Of a stretch of 21,273 nt of DNA, positions 1 through 10,266 are shown piece after piece. The position numbers and the translations under genes are program-made. Below the pieces are notes generated by a model. That model saw nothing but the letters and a program-made list of their open reading frames with translations. It searched no databases and had not been told where the DNA came from. Each line of letters begins with the position of its first letter. Position 1 is the stretch's first letter. Source of the DNA: Phoronis australis (taxonomy: Eukaryota > Phoronida > Phoronidae); assembly GCA_002633005.1 (NCBI GenBank), contig NMRA01000216.1:241499-262771 (forward strand), in the 5' to 3' direction.

Positions 1-7
1 AAAAGAT

Positions 8-39
8 CTCTTAAAAGATATCAAAATATCTTTTAAGAG
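8..39. repeat. perfect 14-bp hairpin
   Basis: CTCTTAAAAGATAT (8-21) is followed after CAAA by its exact reverse complement (26-39). The AT-rich palindrome is at the window edge and may be the end of a larger inverted-repeat element that begins outside the window. Confidence 0.7.
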
Positions 40-282
40 CCTAGTGAACAACCACACTATGGAATTCAGTTTGAATTGTTAAGCATAGATTACATTTATA
101 TGCAATCAGATATTCAGGTTTTGTTGTATAACCTTATCTAAGATTTCTCACACATCAATTAGCTTCCAACCCCATGTACAGGAAACGAGTAACCCTCCAT
201 CACAGCAAAACAACACATCTTTTCACAGACCTTATACATAAAGAGCACGTTTTTTAAGAACACTCAAAACAACAGTAGAACT

Positions 283-483
283 TCACTTCTAAAATTAATC
301 GGTCTATTTACACCAACCTCAATGAGAACTTATAATTTTTTGGCACAAGCTGGGTTTGAACCTGGGACCTTAAGATTGCCAGTCCAGTACTCTAACCAAA
401 ACACCACCGAGTCATCCATTAACAGTTGCCAATGTCCATAGGCTAGAGGTTGGTGTAAGTAGACCAATATATTTTAGAAATGA
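283..483 (-). mobile_element. inverted-repeat element enclosing a tRNA-like unit
   Basis: Two 37-nt arms (283-319 and 447-483) are inverted copies of each other at 32 of 37 positions. They enclose a minus-strand tRNA-like segment (342-410). The whole is about 200 bp and has no coding capacity, so it is either a nonautonomous foldback/MITE-type element carrying a tRNA-derived part, or a SINE inserted in a palindromic repeat. I could not find a convincing target-site duplication. Confidence 0.6.
342..410 (-). repeat. tRNA-derived segment (pol III A and B boxes)
   Basis: On the minus strand TTTTGGTTAGAGTACTGGA resembles a tRNA D-arm with A box, and GGTTCAAACCC (from 352-362) is a good B box with T-loop. 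The anticodon-arm region ACTGGCAATC is recognisable but the acceptor stem does not pair well, so this is a SINE-type derivative and not a functional tRNA gene. Confidence 0.6.
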
Positions 484-484
484 T

Positions 485-950
485 GTTACATCATCACCTC
501 AAAGCGGTTTGGGAAGAAACAGTGCAACTTGCACCACAAATACTGCGCACACCACCAAGCACAACTAAGATAAATAGAACCCAAAGGTGTCTGAGATGTA
601 ATATTTCTAAAACATTCGCCTCATTGGTACTGCTACTACTAGGTAAACAATATTATTGTACATGAACAGTGTGGTAACCCAGTGATTTTTCCTTTTAAAT
701 ATTGCATCTCAAGCACCTGAGATACGTGAATTGGAAAATGTTCTGTAACTTTGACAGTACAGACTTTCCTACGAAGGAGCTGCAGGTTCAGAGAACAGTA
801 CTGTTTACTAGCCTTCCAACTTTTGTTTAGACATTTCAAGTGCCCGAACAGCAAAGCTGATAAAATTTCCTACCTCCCACGGTAAAGAAAAAATATGTGG
901 ATGGAAGACCAGCTGATATTAAATAATTACTGCTCACAGCTGTCCTCACA
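485..950. other. no gene seen (3' flank of the hydrolase gene)
   Basis: Short ORFs at 480-665 (+) and 639-854 (-) show no domain, signal peptide or biased composition. The 3' UTR of the hydrolase gene should lie here on the minus strand, but I found no canonical AATAAA in that orientation. Confidence 0.4.
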
Positions 951-954
951 TAAC

Positions 955-3074
955 TTAAAATGAGCTCTCTAAACCAGACTTAAGACTGGTGAAAAAGGTG
1001 TCCTTCATGTAGTCTAGGTCACAGCCAAGATTATGAGTGGCTGCGTTTTGTATAAAGACCTTGCAATTTGGCATGGCCGTTTCCAGCCACCGAACAGAAG
1101 CTACTGGCACCATTCCATCATTGCTACCGTGGAATATACAAACAGGATAGTTGACCTGTGTGTACTGAAATCCGTGTTCATGATCTTTTTCTAGAGATAA
1201 CATGATGTCATTCTTGTGACCAGCGTGGTTCTCTGTCTTCTTCATTTTAAACATGACCTCGAAAACAGCATTCAATCCCCGAGTCAGGAACGACCTGCGC
1301 TCGGCTTCACTCCACCCTTTGGACATTGCATTCACCGACCCCATGGAGATGGCAGCTTGCGGCATCGATTGTATGACTGAAGAGGTGGCACTAATGAGGA
1401 ATCGCGGCATGTAACTTGCCACTTTCAGGCTCCGACTGGCCCCGGGTGTCGACAAGGGCACCCAGGGCGAGATCAGATGCACCGGACCCATCAGGCGGTG
1501 GGGAATCTTCAGGGCACAAGCCAGTGCGTAGACGGCCCCACAGGACTGACCGACTAGGCCAAAGCGTTCGATCTGCAGCTGGTCAGCAATCTCTGTCATA
1601 ATCTCTGGAAACCGAAAAGAAAGTTTGAATACTCTGTTGATCACATTTTTAGTCGCGGATTGAATTCAACATATGACTCTTACCATGTAGTACTTTTGAA
1701 AAATGCCCGATCCAAAGAATACCACAACAAACAATGCTACACCAGAGATGGCACTTAGATCAACAATGTATGAAATAAAATATCCCAGTGTGCCAGACCA
1801 AATCCAAGTAATATAGTGTTCATAGCTGTAATGTCTGCTATAATCAGTGAAAAATCACAACTGAGTGCTTCTCTCAAAGGGAATGCACAGCACTAGAAAT
1901 GATTATGGCCCCCACATAGGCAAGGTTTGAATACCGATTTCAATTTAAAGCCCATACAACTCCATAGATTATTACAGTAGCTAAAGGCAGTATATGTGAC
2001 ATAAAAGAATCATGCCAGTGCTACAGGTTTCCTCCTGTGTATTTCCCAGACACAAAAGCATAACACTACCCAGACAGCTTGGCTTGGCATGGTATTGTTG
2101 TTTCATTGTCGACTAATGTCACTACCAGTGGCAGATTTGGGGGGGGGCAAGGAGGCCATGCCCCCCCTCCCCCCTAAAATTCTCCCACATACCAGTTGGG
2201 AGTTCGGGATGTCAATTGCTGAGTAGCATATGCGCACACACAGGGGGTTCGGAGGGCAAAAGCACAATGCATAGGCCTTGAGCAAACCCAGTTTACCGGG
2301 TTTTTTGGGGGGGATTTTTTGGTTTTTTTAGTAATAAGGTCCACAAACCCATAAATTCGAGACCCCTGCATTCCTACATTTTAAGCGTGTGGCGAAATTC
2401 AGGTTATTCCTGCGCTCTGCCACACCCTCTTAACTCAAAACCCTGGATCCGCCCCTGACTACAGTTCCTACTTTGGCTTTAACTAATAATACATAACATG
2501 AATTATAGTATAACACCAGAAAAATAGGCAGCATATCTTCAGTGGTCACTTTAAGGAACACTCAAATCTACCAGCAACGTCCAAATGTGAATGTCTACGT
2601 CGTTAGAATGTAATTCAGTGCGGCACCTAAGCAACTCAAGGTAGATTCACACGTCATGCAAATGGTGATCAAAAGTGCTGCACAACACTGCATTTTTCCC
2701 ACAACCTTACCAGTCCACTTAAAAGCTGTCTTATCCTCATGCGCGACATCATCTGACAGGCCCGTTCCTGGTCGGTCGGGACAGATCAATCGGATGCCAC
2801 AATCGCGAGCCATATCCTCATAAACATAGGCAAAGTGCCGAGTCCCAGCCAGGCCAACGAACATCATCACTGGCAGCCCATTGGGGTCGCCACAGTCTGC
2901 CAGACTAATGCGTTTCCCACTCCTCATCGTCAACACCACATTGTAGTGGTCTTGTAAAACATGTTTGTGAATCATCTCCATTTGAGAAGCATGCATCTCT
3001 TTTTCGGTTTTGGCTTTGGTGTCCTTACTTGGACCATCATCTACATGGCTTGTATTGTTAGAGGAGTCACCCAT
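955..3074 (-). CDS. alpha/beta-hydrolase fold protein, two coding exons (join 3074..2711, 1604..955)
   Basis: Probable serine hydrolase or esterase of the alpha/beta-hydrolase superfamily; substrate unknown. Exon 1 (3074-2711) ends ACTG|GTAAGG and exon 2 (1604-955) follows TTTCCAG|AG. The phases match (G+AG gives Glu122), yielding 337 residues. Visible landmarks: an oxyanion-type GLAGTRH near residues 74-80, the loop CPDRPGTG (98-105), the nucleophile elbow GQSCGA with Ser142, HGSND with probable acid Asp284, and ATHN with His312. The triad is complete and the spacing fits a cap domain between about 160 and 260. There is no signal peptide or membrane helix, and residues 1-35 are polar and low-complexity, so a cytosolic enzyme is inferred. 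The start is supported by an in-frame TAG four codons upstream and an A at -3. An acceptor-like AATTTAG just upstream may mean a separate 5' UTR exon. Fold and triad are solid; specificity is not. Confidence 0.87.
1605..2710 (-). other. intron of the alpha/beta-hydrolase gene
   Basis: On the minus strand the intron begins GTAAGG (2710-2705) and ends TTTCCAG (1605 is its last base), with a pyrimidine-rich run before the acceptor. It is phase 1. It contains the 332-bp CAGTGGC-ended transposon at 2126-2457; the rest shows nothing recognisable. Two ATG-like ORFs inside it fall in transposon sequence and are not genes. Confidence 0.85.
2121..2462. mobile_element. nonautonomous DNA transposon with CAGTGGC-type ends and ACTAC target duplication
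   Basis: The element proper is 2126-2457 (332 bp). The left end reads CAGTGGCAGATTTGGGG and the right end, reverse-complemented, CAGGGGCGGATCCAGGG (12 of 17 identical). It is flanked by the exact 5-bp direct repeat ACTAC (2121-2125 and 2458-2462). It carries long G and C runs and no transposase. It lies in the hydrolase intron. The short target duplication and the ends suggest an hAT-like group, but that assignment is inference. Confidence 0.72.
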
Positions 3075-3089
3075 ACTTGCGGTCTAAAT

Positions 3090-4270
3090 TAAATAAATCA
3101 TCTCTTCAGTCCAAAACAATCACATATCCACTGAATGAGTATGACATGGTAGAAACACTAAAAATATCAAGAATCTACTTAACAGGCCAAATATCTCTCA
3201 AACGATACAAAAGAACAACACAAGGTCACATATAAGGCAGCAGATAGAAGATGTTAGTGTTTGAGACTTTTCTAGGGAGTCTAGGCCTACTGAAGTTTTG
3301 GCTCATAATGGGAAAAGGCTGCGAAAGCCTGTCAAAGAAAGTTGGTCTTAGCGATCATATTTACTTCTGGACTTTTCTTCAGTTGTACAAAAAGTGGCAA
3401 TAAACCTGCCTTAGGGCGTCAAAAAGAATTTATTTGCACCACTTTCTCATCATAAAATTGGCTTGAAATCATTCCCAGAGGACAAGGATGACTACTCCGG
3501 GCGATGGAAGCAGTTAGGTTGTGCTTGATAATATGCTTGCCGCATAAAATGACACGCTGTGACAAATCAACCTATCGAGCCTGATCTCAAACAATATAGG
3601 GAGAGAACCAGTTTATCGAACACAGTAAGTTTATCAAACATTAGTTTAGTCAAAACTAATTTGAAAAATTATAACACTAACCTTTGTTATCTAAAAAATT
3701 GAGTGTAGGTTTAGTGATAGTATTTTGTTTGAAAATATGTTCCAACTATGTTCAATAATAAACTGGCGCTTTTGCTGTGCTTGAACTTGGGATTCAGCCT
3801 GATCTCAAGATTGTGTGTGAGTGAATTGGGAATAACAGCGTAAAGTTGGCAATTAAGTTCACTGAATCTCGTTCACGTTCATAAAAAAATCACAGTACTA
3901 AAGCGAATCACATGTTAATACAATCATGTAATTTTAACAAACCTTTTATTATCATTACCAACTATTGGCAGTTTTATTCTCCAAACAATAATATAAATGG
4001 ATTAAACATTCACATATTCCTCCGATTCTGTGACAAAAGTTCCGGTACAGGAGAAAATTGGTGATAGTCCAGCCAATAATTAAAAAATAGTTACACTGAA
4101 AAACAAGTTTCACCTAACTGCTTAAACATAATTTCCAAATTCATGCACGAGACTAAGTAGCCTTTGTACAAAGCTGTATAATAAATATTACAGATTTGCG
4201 CCGATGTGGGTAAAAAAGTGGTAAGATAAAATCTGACACAAAATTAGTGTCATTAAAAACTACGGCCTTC
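3090..4270. other. no gene seen (5' flank of the hydrolase gene)
   Basis: AT-rich sequence without a long ORF or recognisable domain. If the hydrolase gene has a 5' UTR exon, this stretch would be its first intron on the minus strand. Confidence 0.4.
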
Positions 4271-4304
4271 CTTGAGTAAACTAAATTATTTAACGGTGTT
4301 GGAA

Positions 4305-4400
4305 AAAATGGCGTTCTACCGTTATTCTGCGGCTGAAGTTGTGGAGCAATCTTTAGCGACGGCTTTCGGCGCCATGAAATATTGCGTCACCTATTGGTCA
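4305..4400 (-). promoter_or_regulatory. possible promoter with CCAAT and CCATTTT elements
   Basis: Read on the minus strand, ACCAAT (inverted ATTGG at 4393-4397) is followed about 80 bp downstream by CGCCATTTT (4313-4305), which resembles a YY1-type initiator element. The stretch is locally richer in CpG than its surroundings. It lies about 1.2 kb upstream of the hydrolase ATG, where an acceptor-like site just before the ATG suggests a 5' UTR exon. Motif evidence only. Confidence 0.22.
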
Positions 4401-4409
4401 GATTTTTTT

Positions 4410-5520
4410 TCGCCGATCCTTCAATCAACTGTTCTTCTTTCACGAGGTTGCGTACACTCACAACAAACTACTGGAACTGGTTTCAGTTCATTATAAGTTT
4501 TTAGAATTTTGATACCGAAAAAACGAACTTGGGAAGAAATTTCGCTGCTGCGAACTTGTCACAAAAATTTAGGAAATGGCACTTTCATTGTTAAAAAAAG
4601 CGGAGAGTTACGCAAGAAAATGACGTTTATTACATTGTTTTTCACTTAAACGGCTGTAACGGGCAAGGTATGTGTAGGTTGATTCCCAGATTTTGCATGC
4701 ACCCCGTCCGGTCTTTATCTTTATACATGTTGATACAAGTTTCCCGACAAGGTGACGAGTAGAACTACCCTGGCTGTGTGCAATTTCGGGGTCTACGGAA
4801 GAAATGCACACAGTGGTACCTAGATGTATTTTGACGACAGTCTCCACACAGCTAGCTGGCTGGCTAGAGTTTAAGCAGAATTTCAAGTTCAATCACAACA
4901 CTCTGACTAACTCTGCTGGCCCAGCAGCGGCGATGGTCATTGCCTAACTAACCCGATAGCCTGATAACAAACTGTCCCAGGAATCGTCCCCAGTCGGCCG
5001 AGTGAGGAACATGTATTGCAGTAAGTGGTCGAAATCAAAAGTTATTTTTTTTACTGAAGGGAAGCTTATTGCCGCTTTTATCTTCACCAGTCTAGATCAC
5101 GCGCTTTTCGCTTGCATTTCTTTAGTAGTAAATTAATAGTTAAGTTTATGATCAGACGATCTTTTTATTTTGCATGTGTGGAATACCTACCGTATTTTGA
5201 CAGTTGTAAAAGAAAAGTGAAACGAAGCTGCAGACAACTATTCCCTAAACAGCTAATCACGTTGAAGTTAGTCTAACACGATGAGTCATGGTCACATTGA
5301 GAAGAAACGATCAAACATTTGACGAAAACCCCTATCAAAATAATTACCGGAAACCACCGGTGAATATCTCCTTTTTTCCCTAAAGAGTACATGAATAGCT
5401 ACTCTAGTAGTGGTATGTATCCCGACCGCTGGAACTTTTGATTTACATCTGCCTGTATCGGTGGAACCAGTGGAATATCCGTCCCACATCCAGCGTGTTT
5501 TAGTGCTAACCGAGAATGAA
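4410..5520. other. no gene seen
   Basis: Contains a 94-codon minus-strand frame (4608-4892) that opens at TTG, not ATG, and has no recognisable feature. No repeat boundary was found. Confidence 0.35.
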
Positions 5521-5527
5521 TGCAAAA

Positions 5528-5755
5528 CCAGGTTCTATCCTGGGTCCTCTGTTATTCAATGTTTTCATAAATGAAAAAATTTCTGAAGGCATGCAGTGCA
5601 AGCCCTTGCGTCCATCAGTACGGCACTGAGTGACGCTGACAACTACACTTGTACACTGTGACGACTCTATGGATAAAGTCAGACTTGTTCTGAAAAACGC
5701 GCCAAATGAGGCTATGACATGGTCTGACAATAATCAGATGTTTGCCAATGTCTGA
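5528..5755 (+). mobile_element. fossil reverse transcriptase of a non-LTR retrotransposon
   Basis: From 5528 the frame reads PGSILGPLLFNVFIN, the conserved reverse-transcriptase block before the catalytic motif in CR1/Jockey-like elements. A stop at 5627-5629 breaks the frame. The next block continues in another frame from 5626 as LSDADNYTCTL, where the family has its A-D-D core, so the catalytic motif is both altered and shifted. From 5663 the first frame resumes, ending in WSDNNQMFANV, the usual downstream block, before a stop at 5753-5755. Stops and two compensating frame changes show it is long dead. No ends, tail or endonuclease part were found. Confidence 0.72.
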
Positions 5756-5869
5756 AAATTTTCGACACTCAGTGATTCCGAAAATTTTCTTTATGTTGGC
5801 ATGTACTGTTGGGTAGCTAGGCCTATGCACAGTGACTGTAAGTAAACTTCCATGAACGTATGTGGACAA

Positions 5870-7360
5870 CCTCTATGCCAAAGCAGCAAAATATGTGTCT
5901 ACCCAGGCTTGTTTTCGCGTCTGTGTCATAGACACCCTAAGTCGGTGAATGCCGCCGCGGGGCATTATTCGAGTCGGTCACTTATTGATATTTTAATTAT
6001 TGTCCTCTTGTCAGTTTAGCACTTATGTTGGTGTTCAGAAAGTCTGAAAATGGAAAGATTGAATATCGGGTCTTAAAATTTCTTGACCAGTCGTCTTATT
6101 CCATTTTACTATTTGCTATGACAATCGTTTTCGTCACTGAGTGCTATGGTTTGCCCTTTTTGCTCTGGTTAGTAGACCAAATGGTTGACCGTCTTGAGAA
6201 CAAACTGGCCGCAGGCAGCTCTGTACCAATGCAGTACAGCCTTGTCAGACGGGCCACTTGGGCGATACCCGCAGCCTGGAGTCACGTGACGTAGTAACAG
6301 AGGAATCACTGCATGCCAAATTTTCAGCACCAATTAAGGTGAAGGTCAGTGGCTACGAGTTATATCTGTCCTGAAACCTCAAAATCGAGGCCCGGAACAC
6401 GAAAAACAGACTAAATTACATTATTCAGTGTGGTTCTCTGCCACTGAAACAAGAATCGAAGTGTTCACCAGGTATAGTTTTACTTTGATCCTAAAGATTT
6501 TGAATTTCTGCTGATGTCAAAGTATTTTTCCTTTGGTTCAACTGTCCAAAAAACGACCTGCGTGTACCGGTTGCACGTCACTTCGTCGATTTTTGTGCCA
6601 CAAGGGAACGTATGTCTCATTCTTTAGTACGGCAAGATATAGACGTAGCACATTTCCCTTATATGGAAAAGGTACGGTGACCGTTCGGATGCATAAAAAA
6701 CAATGACGATTTCAAAGTACGTTGTGTGAGTTACAGTTGTACACGTTACAAATAGCTGCACTTCAAAAACAATCGTTTAATTTATCCCCACCCACTAGAG
6801 GATCCCCAGACTCCAATATAGCTAAAGGGCCCCTCGTATACACAAACCCCTTTGATGTCGAGCCTAAGTTAGAATATTTTATTTATCTACGTGAACACTA
6901 CATTGGGGCTGCCAGCTGGGCAGACGATGAAACGTTTTTTAGCTAAGGTCACTTAACAGGAAATTTCCTCTTTTTTGCCAGTTACACTCTGTTGTTTCGT
7001 TGGCGTTCTTGGTTGCCATTTAGTACGCACCTGAGAATATTTGCGTGCATGGTAGCTTCTCCCCCAGTAATACCATTGCCCTGTCCGCAAGTCCCTCTAA
7101 CCTGTACATCCCCACACATATCTGATTAGTTAATTATATTGCATGTTTATCTATCTGAAAAGTGTCAATTTCGGTACTCAAAGGTGGGAGCTTCCGGTGC
7201 CTCAGCAGGTGCACCCATCGATAACAAAGATCTTACCAAACTGGAACACATTAGCTTACCGTTCCCTGTTAACTTGCTGACTGGTAATTTTGTTTTCTAG
7301 AATAGTGTACTAAGCGACTTCCTTCGGAGATTTTTTGCGGAAACAGTTATTTGGAAATCA
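5870..7360. other. no gene supported; two unremarkable ORFs
   Basis: A plus-strand ATG frame at 6025-6294 encodes 89 residues with a hydrophobic stretch (about 27-50) but no signal or domain I recognise; it follows the reverse-transcriptase fossil and could be repeat sequence. A frame at 6722-6946 opens at TTG. Neither is annotated as a gene. Confidence 0.35.
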
Positions 7361-7364
7361 CATT

Positions 7365-7445
7365 CGTGGATCATGGGCGTCGCACCACAGGGGGCTGCGG
7401 GGCTACAGCCCCACCACTTTTTAGTGCTGCGCCGCCCACGTGGAT
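7365..7445. mobile_element. 65-bp miniature inverted-repeat element with CGTGGAT duplication
   Basis: The element 7374-7438 has ends TGGGCGTCGCACCAC and, reverse-complemented, TGGGCGGCGCAGCAC (13 of 15 identical). It is bracketed by CGTGGAT at 7365-7371 and 7439-7445, a 7-bp direct repeat; two bases (CA) separate the left copy from the inverted end. An inner palindrome GGGGCTACAGCCCC lies in the middle. It is GC-rich against an AT-rich background. The duplication length fits an hAT-type integration, which is inference. Confidence 0.65.
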
Positions 7446-7449
7446 ATGG

Positions 7450-8710
7450 CTAGAGATGTGTAGACTCAGCTATATAGTATTTTTACATTATAAATATTGA
7501 TGGAAATTTAAAGGGATTGGATGAGAAAATAACATGTTATTGTTGTAAAGCTTTTGTGTATATTCTTTTGTGAATAAAAAATATTTAAGCAATTTCAAAC
7601 AAAAGTTTATGGACAGGAAAAAAGGGAGACAGTATATTGTTATAACTTCGACCTCTGTATAACATTTCAGTAAATACATTTTCTGGTTTTACAGAACACC
7701 AGTGAATCAACACGTTTAACCAATGAATTGGGATCAATAAATAATTAATACGTGTTCTATGAATTCCGCAAACAACTTTCCTCTAAGTTGTGGCCACCAA
7801 ATTATAATATACATGTATAATACGAGCATCTATCGTCATGCTTTTTTCTAATACTTTCCTATTTAAGAATTTCGTTTTGACTATCTAAAAGTCATCAGAT
7901 AAGAATGACTCTGTGTTGCATGAATCTTGATAAAATAATGATTTACCGTTGCCGCTTATGTTAAATTGTTCCATATCATCTGCTTAGCCTTGGGAGTTTG
8001 ATTAAGAATGTCCCGCACGGTGTAAAGCACCTCGCCTAACATAGTCTTTGTGTAGCAAGGTCTGTAAACACTATTCTCATGTCATACAAAGCTGTCAGGA
8101 CATCGTAATAAAAGGGTATACAATTTCGTATTTTGAGGTTTTCAGCTGAAAATTCAGAGAGAAAATAAGATTTCCACCAAAATAGGTAAAACGAAGTCTC
8201 GGGGTGACTCTGATTTGTGTGCGTGTCTCCTTTGTCGTAATCGACAACACTTCTGCATGCTGCTTTTTACAACGAATGGGTTTTCAGTGTACTGATCGGC
8301 GCGGATGTGGCATAAAAGGGACAGTTCAGTTTCAAGATTGCACATGTAGACGAGTATAACCAAAGACAAGAAGTTTCTTCTTTGCCGTTCGAATTAAGCC
8401 ACGTCCAATGTCTACTTGGATTTGGAAAATTTTCTGTTGAAGACAGTGGTGCCACTTCGAGTTATGTAACATATTCTGAGCCTTTGTGCTACTATTTAGT
8501 GGTTCGATTACGCAAGGGTATTGTTCCCCATTAAAGTGAAGATAGAAACCCGAGACCTTTCCCAGTCTGCATCGCAATGCATGAGGGACTGAGCTGTATA
8601 ACTGACATCAACTGAAGCCAATCCTACCTGGTTTATTGTGAAAAACCGAGTTTCGTCTCATGAGAATACTAAGCACTGGTTTAGAATGATGTCATAGTGA
8701 AATTTAATGT
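7450..8710. other. no gene seen
   Basis: AT-rich sequence with only short minus-strand frames (7488-7679, 8154-8577). None has a recognisable domain, signal peptide or good splice context. Confidence 0.35.
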
Positions 8711-8712
8711 CG

Positions 8713-9652
8713 CTCTCCAGTGGCGGATCTAAGATATCACAAGGGGGGGCTGACATTTTGTCCGGCTGTAAGCATTTGCGCAAACTGAACCACGATTGTA
8801 GATGCGCATAGCACCGAATGGGGGGAGGTTGGAAGGGGGGTTTGCCCCCCCCGCCCAGGAAATTTCTCTGTTTTTACCTCTAAATATCAAGCATTTTCCT
8901 TGATTCCTGAAGTATTATCCAAGAAAAAAAGGGGAAAAAAACACAGAAAACGTGTCAAACAGGAAAAACTGCAAGTACCAAAGACTCGAAGTCATGACCT
9001 GGCGGATAGAGCGCGCGTGCGTTACCACTAAACCACCACGATTTAACTACTAATCTCATACTATGAGACCTACTCGTTTATGGTGCACAGAGTTTGCGCG
9101 CGAAATCTACTTCTTTTTGTAATGCTTATTACACGATTTATATTTTGTGCCATCAATTCTTAACAAATTTGTCGTATTTAAAATAGTCTTCAAATGCCCA
9201 AAAGACCAAATCCGTTTTTCGTGTTGCTGTTGGCAATTATGACGGCAATGCTTTGGAAATCGTCTTAAGATAAGGTTTGACAAAGACAGTATTGCGAGTT
9301 TCTGAGTGATTCACTAAGGCTTCGATTAAAATTCACATCTTACCGGCAGCTTCTGTTTTTTCATGGTCACTCAGGTTCCATTTTCTTTAAAAAATGAAGT
9401 AAATTTTCTTCATTGCACAGTGGAGCAGACGACGGAAACGGAGTCGTAGTGCGCAGCGCCACTGCCGGTCGCCTGGGATATGGCGGGAGAGCCTATATAC
9501 TTAGCCATAGTTCCGTTNCCGTATAATTTTAATTACCGGGTTTTTTAATAAACTCAACATTTCCCTACGCTCTTACTGTTTTATTTTTTGCGGCAGCCAA
9601 GGGGGTGGGGGGCCGGGCCCCCTGGACCCCCCCTAAATCCGCCTATGCTCTC
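8713..9652. mobile_element. 930-bp nonautonomous DNA transposon with CAGTGGCGGAT ends and CTCTC target duplication
   Basis: The left end at 8718 reads CAGTGGCGGATCTAAG and the right end at 9647, reverse-complemented, CATAGGCGGATTTAGG (12 of 16 identical). The 5-bp repeat CTCTC flanks it (8713-8717, 9648-9652). G/C homopolymer runs lie near both ends (about 8743-8860 and 9600-9635), as in the 2126-2457 copy. There is no transposase. A tRNA-like segment is embedded (8983-9041), and the one ambiguous base of the window (9517) falls inside. It could be two adjacent insertions, but matching ends and duplication favour one unit. Confidence 0.62.
8983..9041 (-). repeat. tRNA-derived segment inside the 930-bp transposon
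   Basis: On the minus strand GTGGTGGTTTAGTGGTAACG resembles a tRNA D-arm with A box and GACTTCGAGTC (8993-8983) a B box with T-loop, separated as in a tRNA. The acceptor stem is not convincing, so it is read as a SINE or tRNA remnant and not as a working gene. Confidence 0.5.
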
Positions 9653-9659
9653 TATAATA

Positions 9660-10230
9660 CAATGCTACAATAACAAAAATTCGACGCAAAAATCAACATT
9701 TTTCAAATTAAATTACCTGTTCAGTTTCATATAAAAAACATTCATAGCCAAAGTCGTAAAACAACGTTAAATTTACGGCTTTTTGGCTAAGTTTGTTGAA
9801 CCAAATGCTCATTGGTCGAATTTTTTATGGTAAAATTACGTTAACTATATTTTGTGTTAGGTCATACAATGTTTACGTCACAGTGGACAAACGACTGCGC
9901 AAAGCTATATCGAAGTCACAGAGCAAAGAGTTTTCAAGTTCCTTATATCTGATAAAGGTTAGTATTTTCGCTGTCTTTAAATATTATTTTTATTTTTATT
10001 TTTATAACTTTCCTCCTCTTCTGTTGTAAGGATCCTTGATTGGCCAATACATTGACATTGTCAAAATAGTGATGCCTTTCGTCAACGTTGAAACTCTCGA
10101 GACTTAACTGAATGCATTGAAATATCGAAAATTGATTTCTTAGTTAAAGAACTTATAGTTTTGCTACCTCATATTCGTTTGAAAAAATTGCACAAGTTGT
10201 TTTAATCATTAATCAAATGTATTTACAGCC
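9660..10230 (+). other. 5' flank of the small membrane-protein gene; possible UTR exon
   Basis: A donor-like ATAAAG|GTTAGT at 9957-9958 and an acceptor-like ATTTACAG ending at 10228 could define a 5' UTR exon and first intron for the gene starting at 10267. An ACGTCAC half-CRE lies at about 9874. A T-rich (ATTTTT)n run occupies about 9983-10006. All of this is motif-level evidence. Confidence 0.25.
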
Positions 10231-10266
10231 ATCTACGGTATCTGTATTGACAATTTCGACGACAAG

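Noticed and set aside
342-410. Functional tRNA gene
   Set aside because: A and B boxes are present but acceptor-stem pairing is poor and the unit lies inside an inverted-repeat element.
1416-1601. Plus-strand 61-codon ORF
   Set aside because: Antisense shadow of the hydrolase exon; opens at a non-ATG codon and no domain.
2595-2710. Continuation of hydrolase exon 1 past 2711 to the stop at 2595
   Set aside because: A strong donor GTAAGG at 2710 and an in-phase exon at 1604 restore the fold, including the nucleophile elbow; the read-through tail has no hydrolase features.
4272-4496. Plus-strand 74-codon frame containing MAFYRYSAAEVVEQSL
   Set aside because: Opens at TTG; the internal ATG has fair context but the product has no recognisable feature, and the ATGGCG is better read as the inverse of a CCAT promoter element.
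4608-4892. Minus-strand 94-codon frame
   Set aside because: Non-ATG start, no signal peptide, no domain, no convincing splice context.
6025-6294. Plus-strand 89-codon ATG frame with a hydrophobic stretch
   Set aside because: Single hydrophobic patch in AT-rich sequence near a retroelement fossil; no conserved motif visible.
6722-6946. Plus-strand 74-codon frame ending in ASWADDETFFS
   Set aside because: Opens at TTG and lacks clear splice signals in phase; the ADD triplet is not in a reverse-transcriptase context.
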